Positions 1 to 9,078 are shown, numbered from the stretch's first letter. The stretch is 64,000 nt of DNA from Herbivorax alkaliphila (GCF_030848475.1 NZ_JAVDDS010000001.1:150334-214333); one strand, 5' to 3'. Notes: generated by a model from the letters alone, not told the origin. Program-made: numbers and translations.

Positions 1-1
1 T

Positions 2-226
2 GAAGGTCCTTCAAAAATAGGATTGTTTGTATATGATAATAACACATTTATAATTGAATCATTTTTGCAATTTAACAGCGATATAAAAATTGTGATAAAC
101 AGAGAAGATGCCCATCTTGTTAATTATTCCGACAATAAAGACTTGAACGGTACAAATGTATATGGAAAAACTGTTTTTACAGTAGATTTAGAACCTGCAT
201 CTTACAAAGTTTTTAAATTGAACTAA
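2..226 (+). CDS. C-terminal end of an unidentified protein (cut by window edge)
   Basis: The reading frame is open from the first bases of the window to a stop at 224-226, so only about the last 74 residues are visible. The fragment is rich in beta-type residues (GLFVYDNN, then a run ending VDLEPASYKVFKLN). That kind of ending is common in the C-terminal beta-sandwich of large carbohydrate-active enzymes, but no catalytic motif is visible and I do not assign a family. A strong hairpin terminator follows at once, so this is the last gene of its transcript. No start can be chosen. Confidence 0.6.
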   Translation, partial: EGPSKIGLFVYDNNTFIIESFLQFNSDIKIVINREDAHLVNYSDNKDLNGTNVYGKTVFTVDLEPASYKVFKLN

Positions 227-244
227 AAGTTTGGTTTAAAAAAA

Positions 245-285
245 GCCTTCCACCCATTAAGGGGGGGGGTGGAAGGCTTTTTAGA
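245..285. terminator. Bidirectional rho-independent terminator
   Basis: An 11-bp GC-rich stem (245-255 with 267-277) is flanked by an A-run before and a T-run after. It lies between the convergent ends of the partial gene and the prsA-like gene and can serve both strands. The loop holds most of a nine-G run. Confidence 0.85.
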
Positions 286-291
286 TACTTT

Positions 292-1569
292 TTAAATATT
301 TTCTTTATATTTAATAATCTCTGCTTCTTCTACCCAGCTATCAATTGTTTCTTCAGCAACCCTGTCTTGTTCTTTTTCATCTAAAAGTTCTTTTATTTCA
401 TCTCTCTTTTCTTCAAAATCAAATACTGATTCTTCAATCTTTTCATATGCCTTTATGATATGATAGCCATGCATAGTAGGCACTAAGTCTGAAACTTCAC
501 CTTCTTCAAGATTTAGTGAAGCTTCTTCAAATTCAGGAACGAATTGACTTCCCTTAGTAACTGAGTAACCATCTGGCTCTTGTTCCATACCTGGATCTTC
601 ACCATATTCAGCTATCAACTCTTCAAAATCTTCACCACTTCTTGCCTTATCTAAAACTTCTTCTGCCTTAGGCTTAATCTCCTCTAATTTTTCCTCAAGG
701 AAACTTTCAGCAGCCTCTTGATCTCCACCTTGCATCAAACCCATATACTCATCTCTAGCTTCTTCTGATATGCCTATTAATACGTGTTTAACTCTAGTTT
801 GAGCAGGCTCAATCAACTCAACCTCTTGTGGTTGTTCAGGCATCATAAAATCCATCTCTCCTCCAGTGTCACCATCTCTTTGAGCCTCTAACTGCTCATC
901 ATAATATTCCCTTAGAGCTTCCTCTGAAGCTTCTACATCTTCTACTAAATCATTAATATAATTGTTTACCAAGATTTGTTCTGCTATATCCTGTATATAA
1001 CTGTCTTTTGTTTGATTCATCATAGCAATCTGCTCTAAAACATATTCTTCAGCTTCCTGCATATAATCTATTCCTGCGTCTTCTTCGCCTCCCTGCATTT
1101 GCATCTGCATTGCAATTCCTTCAATTGACCCTTTGTATTCTTCTTTAGCATCTTCCATTATTTCATCTGTTACTTCATATCCATCTTCATTTATTTTCTG
1201 TCTCATAACTGATCTATATATAAGATCTTCAAATAACTCGTCCTTAAATCCATCAATTTGAGCTAATACCTGCTCATCATCTGTAGTAGGATCCATCTGA
1301 TTAGAGTCCATAGTGTATTTGTAAATACTATAAAAATCTTTATATAATATTTCTTCACTATTAACCTCTGCTATTACTACATTTTCTTCTTCCTCTGATA
1401 ATTCTGGCAACCCAGAAACTGGTTGTTCTAATTCATCATTTTCTACTTCTCCACTTAAATCTTCAGATTCTTGTACTTTATCAGAATCACAACCTACTAA
1501 TATCAAGCTAAAAGATAATACTAACACTGCAATAAATAATAACCCTTTTTTGCTTTTCTTTAAATTCAT
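292..1569 (-). CDS. prsA: PrsA/SurA-like peptidyl-prolyl isomerase lipoprotein
   Basis: This is a membrane-anchored extracytoplasmic foldase of the parvulin (PpiC) class, which helps exported proteins fold after secretion. The N-terminus has two lysine clusters, a hydrophobic stretch and a lipobox (LVGC near residue 27), followed by a very acidic linker. A SurA_N-like helical region covers roughly residues 60-245. A parvulin domain covers about 255-385, seen in VKHVLI at its start, FEELIAEYGEDPG in the middle and HGYHIIKAYE at its end. At 425 residues it is longer than Bacillus PrsA (about 290), mostly because of the acidic inserts. It is transcribed alone and ends at a shared terminator. The start is complicated by a 13-bp duplication that repeats the ribosome site and ATG (ATGs at 1569 and 1582). 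Only the downstream ATG is in frame. The PpiC assignment is firm; the symbol is by analogy. Confidence 0.88.
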   Translation of the reverse strand: MNLKKSKKGLLFIAVLVLSFSLILVGCDSDKVQESEDLSGEVENDELEQPVSGLPELSEEEENVVIAEVNSEEILYKDFYSIYKYTMDSNQMDPTTDDEQVLAQIDGFKDELFEDLIYRSVMRQKINEDGYEVTDEIMEDAKEEYKGSIEGIAMQMQMQGGEEDAGIDYMQEAEEYVLEQIAMMNQTKDSYIQDIAEQILVNNYINDLVEDVEASEEALREYYDEQLEAQRDGDTGGEMDFMMPEQPQEVELIEPAQTRVKHVLIGISEEARDEYMGLMQGGDQEAAESFLEEKLEEIKPKAEEVLDKARSGEDFEELIAEYGEDPGMEQEPDGYSVTKGSQFVPEFEEASLNLEEGEVSDLVPTMHGYHIIKAYEKIEESVFDFEEKRDEIKELLDEKEQDRVAEETIDSWVEEAEIIKYKENI

Positions 1570-1866
1570 CCTCTAAATTCATCCTTTCAATTTTTTTTAC
1601 TTACCAAAATAATTTAATCAATTGTAATACTAATTGTAACTATGAAGTATGTCATAGATATGTCTAAAGTGTAAACATTTTCAGTTGATTTTAACCCTCC
1701 CTTTTTAAAATTTTACATATAAAATATTATTTTCATAAAATTACACACTTACTGACTTTTACAACACAATTTTATTGGTTTGTGTGCAAAAACAGTATAA
1801 CATATCATAAAAGAAGCTGCAATTAAAGTTTTATTTTTACTAGAATTTTAATTTTTGGATGTTTAA

Positions 1867-1895
1867 TTGACCACCTAAATCATCTATACTATAAT
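1867..1895 (+). promoter_or_regulatory. Sigma-A promoter of the K+ channel gene
   Basis: TTGACC (1867-1872), a 17-bp spacer and a perfect TATAAT (1890-1895) lie about 100 bp before the channel ATG. The transcript would have a leader of roughly 95 nt. A second TTGACT at 1907-1912, followed by a MerR-like half dyad, lies just downstream. Confidence 0.75.
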
Positions 1896-1997
1896 TAGAA
1901 GAGGCTTTGACTCTCAGTCATTACGTTAGGAATAGATTAAAGTGAAACTTGTTTTTTACCAAAAATACACAAACATTCAAGAAAGGTAATTTATTTT

Positions 1998-2810
1998 ATG
2001 TTTATAAACAATAACTTTAAAAACAAACTCTATAATATTATATTTGAAACAGATACCTTTGCCGGTAAGGCTTTTGATATAATTCTTATAGTAACTATTT
2101 TGTGTAACAGTATTTTAATTGTTGCTGAAAGTATAGACGTTGTAAAAAGCTCTTATGGAGTATTTACAAACTTTTTAGGATGGTTTTTTCTAATTGTTTT
2201 TTCAGTAGAATACTTTTTAAGAATTTTTGTTTCAAAAAGAAAAAGAGATTACATATTCAGTTTTTTCGGCATCATCGATATACTGGCAATATTACCAGTA
2301 TATTTAGGATTATTTTTCCCACAGGCAAAATTTTTAGTAGTCATCAGAATTTTTAGACTTTTAAGATTATTCAGTATATTTAAAATGGCTCGTTATATAC
2401 ACGAATCCAGTCATTTGATACGTGCATTAAAAGCCAGCAAACCTAAAATACTTGTTTTTCTCTTTACAATTATTTTTATCATTGTTATGGTTGGTGCAAT
2501 GATGTATACCATTGAAGGCCCTAAAAATGGTTTTGATAATATTCCTGAATCCATGTACTGGGCTATTGTTACAGTTTCAACTGTTGGATATGGGGACATC
2601 TCTCCCCAGACACCTGTTGGAAAACTTTTATCAAGCCTGTTAATGATTACAGCCTATGGAATTATAGCTGTTCCTACTGGAATCATTTCTCACGAACTTG
2701 CTTTAACGTCTAAAAATGTGGCAGAAATAAAAACTTGTTCTAAATGTTCTTCAAATGCTCATTCAAATGATGATAAATATTGCCCTAAATGTGGAATACC
2801 ATATGAGTAA
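1998..2810 (+). CDS. Voltage-gated potassium channel with C-terminal zinc ribbon
   Basis: This is a six-transmembrane K+ channel subunit of the Kv/Kch type, expected to act as a tetramer in the cytoplasmic membrane. S1-S4 occupy about residues 20-140. The S4 segment carries regularly spaced arginines (RIFRLLRLFSIFK). The pore loop near residue 195 holds the K+ selectivity filter TVGYGD, and S6 follows. The last 30 residues form a small zinc ribbon (CSKC, then CPKCG), which is not part of the standard channel core and may be a cytoplasmic regulatory or assembly element. At 270 residues the length fits small bacterial Kv channels. The gene is monocistronic with a good promoter; its ribosome site GAAAGG is 13 bp before the ATG. 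Channel identity is certain from the filter; the gating stimulus is unknown. Confidence 0.92.
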   Translation: MFINNNFKNKLYNIIFETDTFAGKAFDIILIVTILCNSILIVAESIDVVKSSYGVFTNFLGWFFLIVFSVEYFLRIFVSKRKRDYIFSFFGIIDILAILPVYLGLFFPQAKFLVVIRIFRLLRLFSIFKMARYIHESSHLIRALKASKPKILVFLFTIIFIIVMVGAMMYTIEGPKNGFDNIPESMYWAIVTVSTVGYGDISPQTPVGKLLSSLLMITAYGIIAVPTGIISHELALTSKNVAEIKTCSKCSSNAHSNDDKYCPKCGIPYE

Positions 2811-2825
2811 AACTCTCTTTTAACT

Positions 2826-2925
2826 TTAGCTAAACATTAAACTTTATGTTTAGATTTATCTCACCTAAAGATTACAAGAAATCCTCCACTTTACAGGAAT
2901 ACTTATATGAGATGGAATCTTAGAA
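2826..2925 (+). repeat. Relic A of an IS605-right-end-like element
   Basis: This noncoding stretch shares blocks with segments at 22808-22890 and 29846-29943: a GCTAAA..AACAT block near its start, a CTCCACTT hairpin arm, and a GAATCTTAGAA ending. The three copies are degenerate. I compare them with transposon right ends carrying TnpB guide-RNA scaffolds, but the comparison is from memory and not proven. Confidence 0.4.
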
Positions 2926-2932
2926 AACTTAC

Positions 2933-3728
2933 TTAGTATAAAAGCCTACTTTGCCTCTTGATTATTTTAATACTTTCAACAACATTATTTTTAGTATCAT
3001 CTACTTGGCTACTATATGGAATTTTTTCTCCATATTTTACCCTGTCGTACATTGAAGTTACTTTTCTAAAAGGTCTGTCTAATTGATTAATTTTTTCAGC
3101 CTTTTTATAAATTTCTCCAGTGCTATAGGACTTTTCTATATTTATACCTTTAATACTCATATTTTTTAAAATAAAACCATATAAATACTTTACTTTTTCT
3201 TTGGGATTTTTAATTTTTTCTGCCTGTCTTAATGCCTTATTCATACTCGGTATTGACTCTTTATTTTTACTCTTTTTTGAAATTCCAAGAGGCATAACCC
3301 TCTCAATGCTGTCTGTATAATAACTATTTTTCTCTTCTCTACACTCAGTTTTTTCAAATAAATTTATAATTTTTTCAGGCAATCCAGAAGCTTTATCAAA
3401 CCTTTTAGAAAAAATGTTATCTAAATTGATTTGATTTTGTATTATCATAACAAAAAAGGCATATGTAAATGTAAAAATATAAAATTGATTTCTAAGATAT
3501 TTTAGCTCTTCAAAATATGAAGAAAAAATCAATGCTAAAAGAATCATAACCGTGGCAACATATATTTTGACTCCACTTATTAAGTAATTATATTCTTTAA
3601 AATATGCTCTGATTGTAATCTTCTCCAAATAAAGAAACCCTCACAATACTTGCTATTGGATAAACACTTAGAAACATGGCTACTATTGACATAATTTTAA
3701 GTATAGTTTTTCTCTTTTTTTCATTCAT
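2933..3728 (-). pseudogene. Frameshifted membrane protein with DUF4129-like C-terminus
   Basis: The original start is probably the ATG at 3728-3726, overlapping the DUF58 stop in the usual coupled manner. That frame encodes MNEKKRKTILK and a hydrophobic segment, then meets a stop. Shifting by one base at a run of four A/T pairs (3599-3602) joins it smoothly to the 231-residue frame ending at 2933, which contributes two more hydrophobic segments. The C-terminal region (SMYDRVKYGEKI) matches the DUF4129 signature, in which a tyrosine/arginine pair precedes a RYG-like motif. DUF4129 proteins usually sit with DUF58 and a MoxR ATPase, here lost. The alternative is that translation begins at the TTG at 3628, but no ribosome site supports it. 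I infer a decaying gene. Confidence 0.6.
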
Positions 3729-4366
3729 AAGCATTTTCCTCCCTGTAAGGAATATAAATATCTAAATCCCCTGGTAATTCCTCTTTTTCACTTGTATTTA
3801 ATAACATTATAGAAACCATGTTCTTTCCTTTTTTTATTTTTCTTATGGTATCACATATTTCTTTTGTCAAGTAAGATGTAAGTATTATGACTTCTGTATT
3901 TGAATATTCTTTAGAAATATCATTAATGAAATACTCAAAATCCTGAACTTTTTTTAATTTAAGCCTTGCAAGAATATTCAAAAGTCCATTTATATGTTCC
4001 TGTCCAGATGCCTCTTTCGTAAGTACTACGTTTTCATTTTCATTAACAGCACTTCCATTTGTAGAAAAGCTTAATGGCATCCCCTGCCTTAATGCTTTAT
4101 TAAATATAGTTGCAGCAACTTTTATTCCAAATTCTATAAATTCTTTATTAATAACAGTCTCTGGTTCATTATCTTGAGATTGAATGTTTAAAATAACAGC
4201 AGTTCTCAAGTTAGTGGTAAAATCGTTCTTTTTCACCATGATTCTGCCTTGGTTTGCTGTTGCCTTCCAATGAATTTTATTTAAAGAATCACTTGCCATA
4301 TATTCTCTTACCCCTGAAAACATAAATGGGTCATCGTTTATCCACCTTTTCACAATAGTGTCTCCT
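3721..4366 (-). pseudogene. 5'-truncated DUF58 family protein
   Basis: About 210 residues of the C-terminal half of a DUF58 protein remain. The characteristic block is clear: DPFMFSGVREYMASD followed by LNKIHWKATANQGRIMVKK, matching the family pattern of a GxREY turn and an IHWKATA core. Coding similarity appears to continue upstream of the GTG at 4353 (GDTIVKRW is typical of the family) to about 4366, where the right end of an IS605-type element begins. The N-terminal half, normally with two membrane helices, is absent from the window. DUF58 proteins usually work with a MoxR AAA ATPase in envelope-related roles; no such gene remains here. The fragment is unlikely to be functional. Confidence 0.75.
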
Positions 4367-4870
4367 TTGACATTCTCCTCTCCCTAAAGGAAGAAGGATT
4401 CTTGCTTCACAAAGCTACTTAATGCAGACTCTCCACAAGCATAGTCGGTATGCCCTACCGAATTCTTAATATTAACAGAAGCATTATAGTCAGCATTAGT
4501 GGTATAGTTGCAATATTCGCACTCAAACAATGACTGACTTTTTCTATTATTTTTACTTATATGACCACACTTCGAACATTTTAACGATGTGTTTTTTGGA
4601 TTAACATATATTACATCTCCACCTAAATACTTTTGCTTATACTCTAACATAGATTGAAAACTGTACCAACCTTGCATTAATATTACCCTATTTAATCCTG
4701 ATTTAGCTTTTACATTTCGTCCTGGATTTTCAATAGTACCTTTAGCTGATTTAGTCATATTCTTTATTTTTAAATCTTCAAGTACAATTAATGCGTGGTT
4801 TTTGCAAAGCTTTGTACTCTCTTTATGTAAAAAGTCATTTCTTATATTAGCAATCTTATTATGTAATTTA
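4367..4870 (-). pseudogene. tnpB: 3' fragment of an IS605-family tnpB with its right end
   Basis: The frame encodes the C-terminal part of a TnpB/OrfB RNA-guided nuclease. It has the RuvC-II region (ALIVLEDLKIKNMTKSAKG), the zinc-finger knuckles (CSKCGH, then CEYCNY) and the final RuvC aspartate in NADYNASVNI. The N-terminal two thirds are missing. At about 4870 the frame joins an ISLre2 fragment, and the apparent first 15 residues of the open frame are only an off-frame reading of it. Beyond the stop, 4367-4397 forms a hairpin with a CTTTAG loop ending in a TTGACA-type boundary on the plus strand, which is the classic right end of IS605-family elements. Without TnpA and its left part it is immobile. 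Confidence 0.85.
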
Positions 4871-5878
4871 ATTATCAGGATATAAAAATTTTGCATAGTC
4901 ATTAATGTTTTCATTTAGATGGAAGTAATCAAGTATTTCAACTGCATCAGGAAATACTTCATTTACCATGTTCCAAATCCACTGTGCTCCATCTCCAATT
5001 ATTACAGTTTCTTTTATCTTTCCATATCCAGCTCTATCTGCTGCTGCAAATAAAAACTTTTTGAAATTCCTCACACTTCCCAAGTAAGAAACGTATTCTT
5101 TGTTTGTTATTATTTAGCTTCCATCTTTTCTTATTATAACATCACTGTCTTTAAAAACTAGCCCTAGCTTCATTTCTTTCCATGTTGAACCTTTATTGTT
5201 TTCTGTTCGTTTATTTAATTGTGATCCATCTGTAAGAATATATAATCGTCCTTCTTTTAAATTTTTTACTACTTCTTGCGGTGCTACATATTCTGGCCTT
5301 TCATATGCTAATTCTGCTTTAGTTTTTTCTTTTTCAAATACTCTTTTCCCTACTTCTTCAGATATTATCTGTTCTTGCGTAGGGTTAACCTTAATATTTA
5401 ACAGCTTTTTTATTGCTTCAGTAGCTCTTTCAAAAGAAGGAATTAATTGAGACATATACGTCATTATTTCTGTCATTCCTTTTGTTATTCTGTGCTCTCC
5501 GTATATCTCAAGCTCTTTATCAAAAACTCCCTGTCCTTTCCGACATCTTCTGCAAAACAGCATATCTCTTGTTACAGGAACATATCCAAACATAGATAGT
5601 ATGCGAGTTGTAACATCTCTTTTGGATATACCCCTTTTCTTCCCACAGGAACAAATTCTATTAACTTCACTTCTTACAACGTTGCTTAAAAATGCCCCCA
5701 TCATTAGTAACACTATTTGGATAAGCGATTTCATTGTTTTTCTTGCTAATTTTTCCAAGGTAGTCATTGTAAGTTCGCCGTTGTCATCAAGCTTCACAGC
5801 TTCTTTAGCAAATTCCTTTAATACCCATTCCATTTCACCTATGTTTTTTGATACAATAGTATCGATGTTTTTAATCAT
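4868..5878 (-). pseudogene. ISLre2-family transposase, nonsense-broken and 3'-truncated
   Basis: The product belongs to the ISLre2 (UPF0236) transposase family. It has an N-terminal helical region, a CSCGKKRG...FCRRCRKGQG zinc-binding pair near residues 75-120, and a catalytic region that includes LTDGSQLN and IIGDGAQWIW with the DYFHL sequence. Two open segments (5878-5114 and 5083-4868) are in the same frame and are separated by a single TAA just after IIRKDGS. The protein stops at DYFHLNENINDYAKF, well short of the usual length (about 450-500 residues), where it is fused to tnpB. The element is dead in this copy, but its outer end is still visible near 5985-6005. Confidence 0.85.
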
Positions 5879-5984
5879 AGTCTAAGAATCCCCTTTAAAT
5901 TTTAATTCACATGGGTATCTTAGACTATGCTTTTGTCTATTTTCAATGGAGCTTTTAAACATGGTTTTTTATTCTTCACATAAA

Positions 5985-6056
5985 TTAAATGCACCCCAAT
6001 TTATTGGTTGCGTACATTTTTGAACACGATTATTAAAGGCACCTCAATTTATTCCC
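5985..6056 (-). mobile_element. ISLre2 left end and a second solo end
   Basis: Read on the minus strand, 5969-6005 gives a GGGGTGCATTTAATTTATG-like terminus followed by GTGAAGAATAA, closely resembling both ends of the MITE at 9148-9353. A second GCACCTCAATTTATT copy at 6039-6053 repeats 5991-6005 with a 48-bp period and looks like another solo end. I infer that these are transposon terminal repeats; exact borders and target duplications are not visible. Confidence 0.55.
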
Positions 6057-6101
6057 ATATTACAGAGAGGAAAACTAGACTAAATATTTTTTATATCCCT
6101 A

Positions 6102-6132
6102 TTGACATTTACGCAGCGTCATGGTTTATATT
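6102..6132 (+). promoter_or_regulatory. MerR-type promoter with 19-bp spacer and operator dyad
   Basis: TTGACA (6102-6107) and TATATT (6127-6132) are separated by 19 bp, the overlong spacing typical of MerR-activated promoters. The spacer contains a dyad centred on TTACGC-A-GCGTCA. It lies about 250 bp before the MerR/TipAL gene, so autoregulation is the simplest reading. Confidence 0.65.
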
Positions 6133-6383
6133 AAATATAAGATTATTTAACGGCCGATAAGTGATTAAAAATTTATAAGCAACTAGAAAAAATGTCAAAA
6201 TCTTTACTCGTTAAGAATAAATTCTAAAGAATTGAAGATATTTTAATAACTACATGTTTGGCAATAATACTTTTACAATAATTATTTTGGATATTGCAAA
6301 ATCATGTTCATTAATTCATGTATTGCATATAAACTTCATTGACTTCATGAAAAGTATTTATTGCAAGTAATAAATAAGAAGGG

Positions 6384-7145
6384 ATGAGTATGGAATACAG
6401 TATCAATAAGCTAGCGAAGTTGGCGGGAGTTACTACTCGCACCCTGCGTTACTATGATGAAATAGGACTTTTATCTCCAAGACGGGTAAGTAGTAATGGC
6501 TACCGTGTGTATGGTGAAAGAGAAGTTAATCTTCTCCAGCAGATTTTATTTTATCGCGAACTTGATGTACCGCTAGATAAAATCAAAAGTATTATGTGGT
6601 CGGAAGACTATGACAGTATAGCGATGCTAAAAGGGCATCTGTCAGATTTAAAAGAAAAAAAGAACAGAATAGAGCTTTTGATTGCTAATTTGGAAAAAAC
6701 TATTGCCTCATCGAAAGGAGAGATAACAATGAGTGATAAAGAAAAATTTGAAGGTTTCAAAAAGAAGATAGTTGATGAAAATGAAAAGAAATATGGGAAG
6801 GAAATTCGTGAAAAATTTGGTAACAATGTTATAGATTCCAGTAATGCTAAAATGATGGGATTGACCGCTCAGCAATATAAGAAGACAGAAGAATTGTCTC
6901 GTGAAATAAACCATTTCTTAAAAATAGCTTTTGAACAGGGGGATCCAGAAAGTGAGCTTGCCCAAAAGGCATGTGCTTTGCATAGAGAGTGGCTGGGGTA
7001 TTTTTGGAAGCACTATTCTAAAAAAGCACATCTTGGATTGGCACAGACTTATGTGGAGGATCCTCGGTTTAAGAAATATTACGATGACATTTCAGTGGGT
7101 TGTGCTAAATTTTTCCAGGATGCAATTAAAATCTACTGTAAATAG
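6384..7145 (+). CDS. MerR-family regulator with TipAS-like ligand domain
   Basis: This is a transcription activator of the TipAL class, in which a MerR DNA-binding module is fused to a drug-sensing domain. Residues 4-72 form the winged helix, with the family signature TRTLRYYDEIGLLSP and GYRVYGEREV. A long dimerisation helix runs to about residue 110. Residues 115-250 form a helical, globin-like TipAS domain with conserved aromatics (WLGYFWKHYSKKAHLGLAQTY). In known relatives this domain binds thiopeptide or other bulky antibiotics and changes promoter geometry. The ATG at 6384 has a ribosome site (AGAAGGG); the ATG at 6390 is possible. No efflux or resistance gene is adjacent downstream. A promoter with a 19-bp spacer and dyad lies upstream. 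Confidence 0.88.
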   Translation: MSMEYSINKLAKLAGVTTRTLRYYDEIGLLSPRRVSSNGYRVYGEREVNLLQQILFYRELDVPLDKIKSIMWSEDYDSIAMLKGHLSDLKEKKNRIELLIANLEKTIASSKGEITMSDKEKFEGFKKKIVDENEKKYGKEIREKFGNNVIDSSNAKMMGLTAQQYKKTEELSREINHFLKIAFEQGDPESELAQKACALHREWLGYFWKHYSKKAHLGLAQTYVEDPRFKKYYDDISVGCAKFFQDAIKIYCK

Positions 7146-7173
7146 TTTATTTTATCCTAACATTGTATAGTCT

Positions 7174-7238
7174 AACTGCACCTTATATAAGGTGCAGTTC
7201 CTGTTATAAGCTACACATGTAGATTCCATGTGTAGCTT
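7174..7238. other. Two hairpins between convergent genes
   Basis: AACTGCACCT pairs with its complement at 7174-7199, and a 12-bp stem (AAGCTACACATG) occurs at 7208-7238. Neither has a convincing T-run, so they may be weak terminators or structural transcript ends for the MerR gene and the MutS-like gene. Confidence 0.5.
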
Positions 7239-7280
7239 TAGCCAAACGAGTTAACCTTATTTACACTAAAAGTTTTTTTC

Positions 7281-8984
7281 TTAATTTTTATCCTTTACAG
7301 TTTTAACAATGTTTTCAAAACTCAGTCCGTATTTGGAGGCTATATCTTTTGCATAGCTCTTTCCCTGTGGAATTCCCTGCACTATTTTATAAGTTCTTTT
7401 AGCCTGTTCACTGTTTTTTAGTTCTTTGTTCTCTATGACGCTGGATATTAAGCTTACTACTTTACTGCCCTCTGGTATTGACGAATTAAGTTTTTCCAGA
7501 TTAAGTGCCAGTTCATGAAAATGAGTAGCAAAAATTGTTCTTGCACCAAGAAGTTTTAATCCCATAATAACTTCTTTTGAAATGTATAGACCTTCGTATG
7601 GACTGGTACTTTGTAATGATTCATTTAATAAAATAAGGCTGTATTGGGTTGCTTCATTAAATATTTCTTTTAACCTTTTAGATTCTTCTCCTAGACGACC
7701 CAATTGAGATTCAGGTTTTTCCTCAACAGGGAAATGCGTAAAAATTTTATCAACAGGACTAATAGCTGCTTTTTTACAAGGCACATAACTACCTAATTGA
7801 AACAGTATTTGAACTAGTCCAATGGCTTGAGTATAAGTGGTTTTTCCTCCTTGATTTGGACCAGTGAGTATGAATATTCTGCTATTTTTATCAAAATCAA
7901 AGTTATTACAAACTATTTTATCATTTAGTTTTTTATCTGTTTCTACATAACTCATATTTATTGCCAGATTTATGTTGTACATTTCGTTAATCTTATACTG
8001 CCTTTTCTCTTTTGATAAAACTTCCGGCTTGCACATGTTAAGTTCCATGCTTTTCATTTTGTATATTAACTTTTCTAATCCAAGTAAAAATATAATTTCA
8101 GTTCGTAAGTCTATCAATAATCTTGAGTTAACTTTTACATACTTTGCAATGGATTTTGCAATAGGTTTTGTGGCACTTTGAGTGATGTTATCAAGTTCTT
8201 TAAAGATTGCTAATTGAAATGGATTTGGTATGGATGCAATTCTATTGTTCTTTATTGTTTCAATTTCTTTAATTTCAACAAAAGGAGAAATTCCAGTTTG
8301 TTTACTAGTGGACTTTTTCCCAAACAAACGGTTCATTAGAGTATTTTCCTTATATGGTTCTTCATTTATTGAAACTATTGTAAACTCAAAAGGATGTAGT
8401 TTGGCGTTGAAATTAATACCAAGGGTTACACTGGATATTTTTCTCAAGCCCTTCTGAAGTTCTGGCAGTTCTTTTTCCATTGATTTAAAAACAACATCAT
8501 TAGATACGTTTTTAATTTTCTCATATAATTTGTTTAAGCCAGTTGATTTAAGGTTTTTATTTGTTTCTTCAAATACTTTTTTTAGTTGAGTTATACAGCT
8601 AATATATGTATCCAATTCTCCAACTCTTGAGGCCGTTTCCTGCAATATAATCTCATGGAAGCTTCTATGTGTACTTATAATTAACAATTCATCCATCAAA
8701 GGAAGTATATTTTTAAAACAAGAAACTATTTGAGGATTATTAAGTAAATCTTCAATAACATCAAGTCGATACTTGATTACATTAGTATCTTCACTCAAAT
8801 TTGTTAAGAGATCCTTAACAGATATTGTATGATGAGTATCTGGAGATAGTGCATTTGCAAGTTCTTGTAATTCCAGATTTGAAATCATATCACAGTTATC
8901 AGAAATAACCTGTTCAGAGTTCCTAAATACTTCTTTACTTGGCCAAAGCAAACTAATAAATTCATTTAAAGAATCTTCTGTCAT
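7281..8984 (-). CDS. MutS-family ATPase lacking the mismatch-recognition domain
   Basis: The C-terminal third is a MutS-type ABC ATPase. It has a Walker A variant GPNQGGKTTYTQ near residue 375 (canonical GPNMGGKST), the Q-loop/signature region SQLGRLGEESKRL, a Walker B-like LILLNESL, and an H-loop in FATHFHELA. The N-terminal 330 residues are helical core and clamp (domains III/IV) without the N-terminal mismatch-binding domain. At 567 residues it matches the short MutS-related group often annotated only as DNA mismatch repair protein MutS, not MutS1 or Smr-bearing MutS2. Its role is unproven. The catalytic glutamate after Walker B appears as NES (normally DE), a notable difference. It is monocistronic, with a plausible upstream promoter; the ribosome site GGGGG precedes the ATG. 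Confidence 0.8.
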   Translation of the reverse strand: MTEDSLNEFISLLWPSKEVFRNSEQVISDNCDMISNLELQELANALSPDTHHTISVKDLLTNLSEDTNVIKYRLDVIEDLLNNPQIVSCFKNILPLMDELLIISTHRSFHEIILQETASRVGELDTYISCITQLKKVFEETNKNLKSTGLNKLYEKIKNVSNDVVFKSMEKELPELQKGLRKISSVTLGINFNAKLHPFEFTIVSINEEPYKENTLMNRLFGKKSTSKQTGISPFVEIKEIETIKNNRIASIPNPFQLAIFKELDNITQSATKPIAKSIAKYVKVNSRLLIDLRTEIIFLLGLEKLIYKMKSMELNMCKPEVLSKEKRQYKINEMYNINLAINMSYVETDKKLNDKIVCNNFDFDKNSRIFILTGPNQGGKTTYTQAIGLVQILFQLGSYVPCKKAAISPVDKIFTHFPVEEKPESQLGRLGEESKRLKEIFNEATQYSLILLNESLQSTSPYEGLYISKEVIMGLKLLGARTIFATHFHELALNLEKLNSSIPEGSKVVSLISSVIENKELKNSEQAKRTYKIVQGIPQGKSYAKDIASKYGLSFENIVKTVKDKN

Positions 8985-9078
8985 ACTTGTTTCCCCCGTT
9001 TACACTATGAAAATATTGCTTATAAATGAATGATTGTAACAGTAAAGAACAATACATCTATTTACCTAGCACATTAAT

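Noticed and set aside
7174..7238. Rho-independent terminators
   Set aside because: The stems are good but not followed by a T-run, so they are listed only as hairpins.
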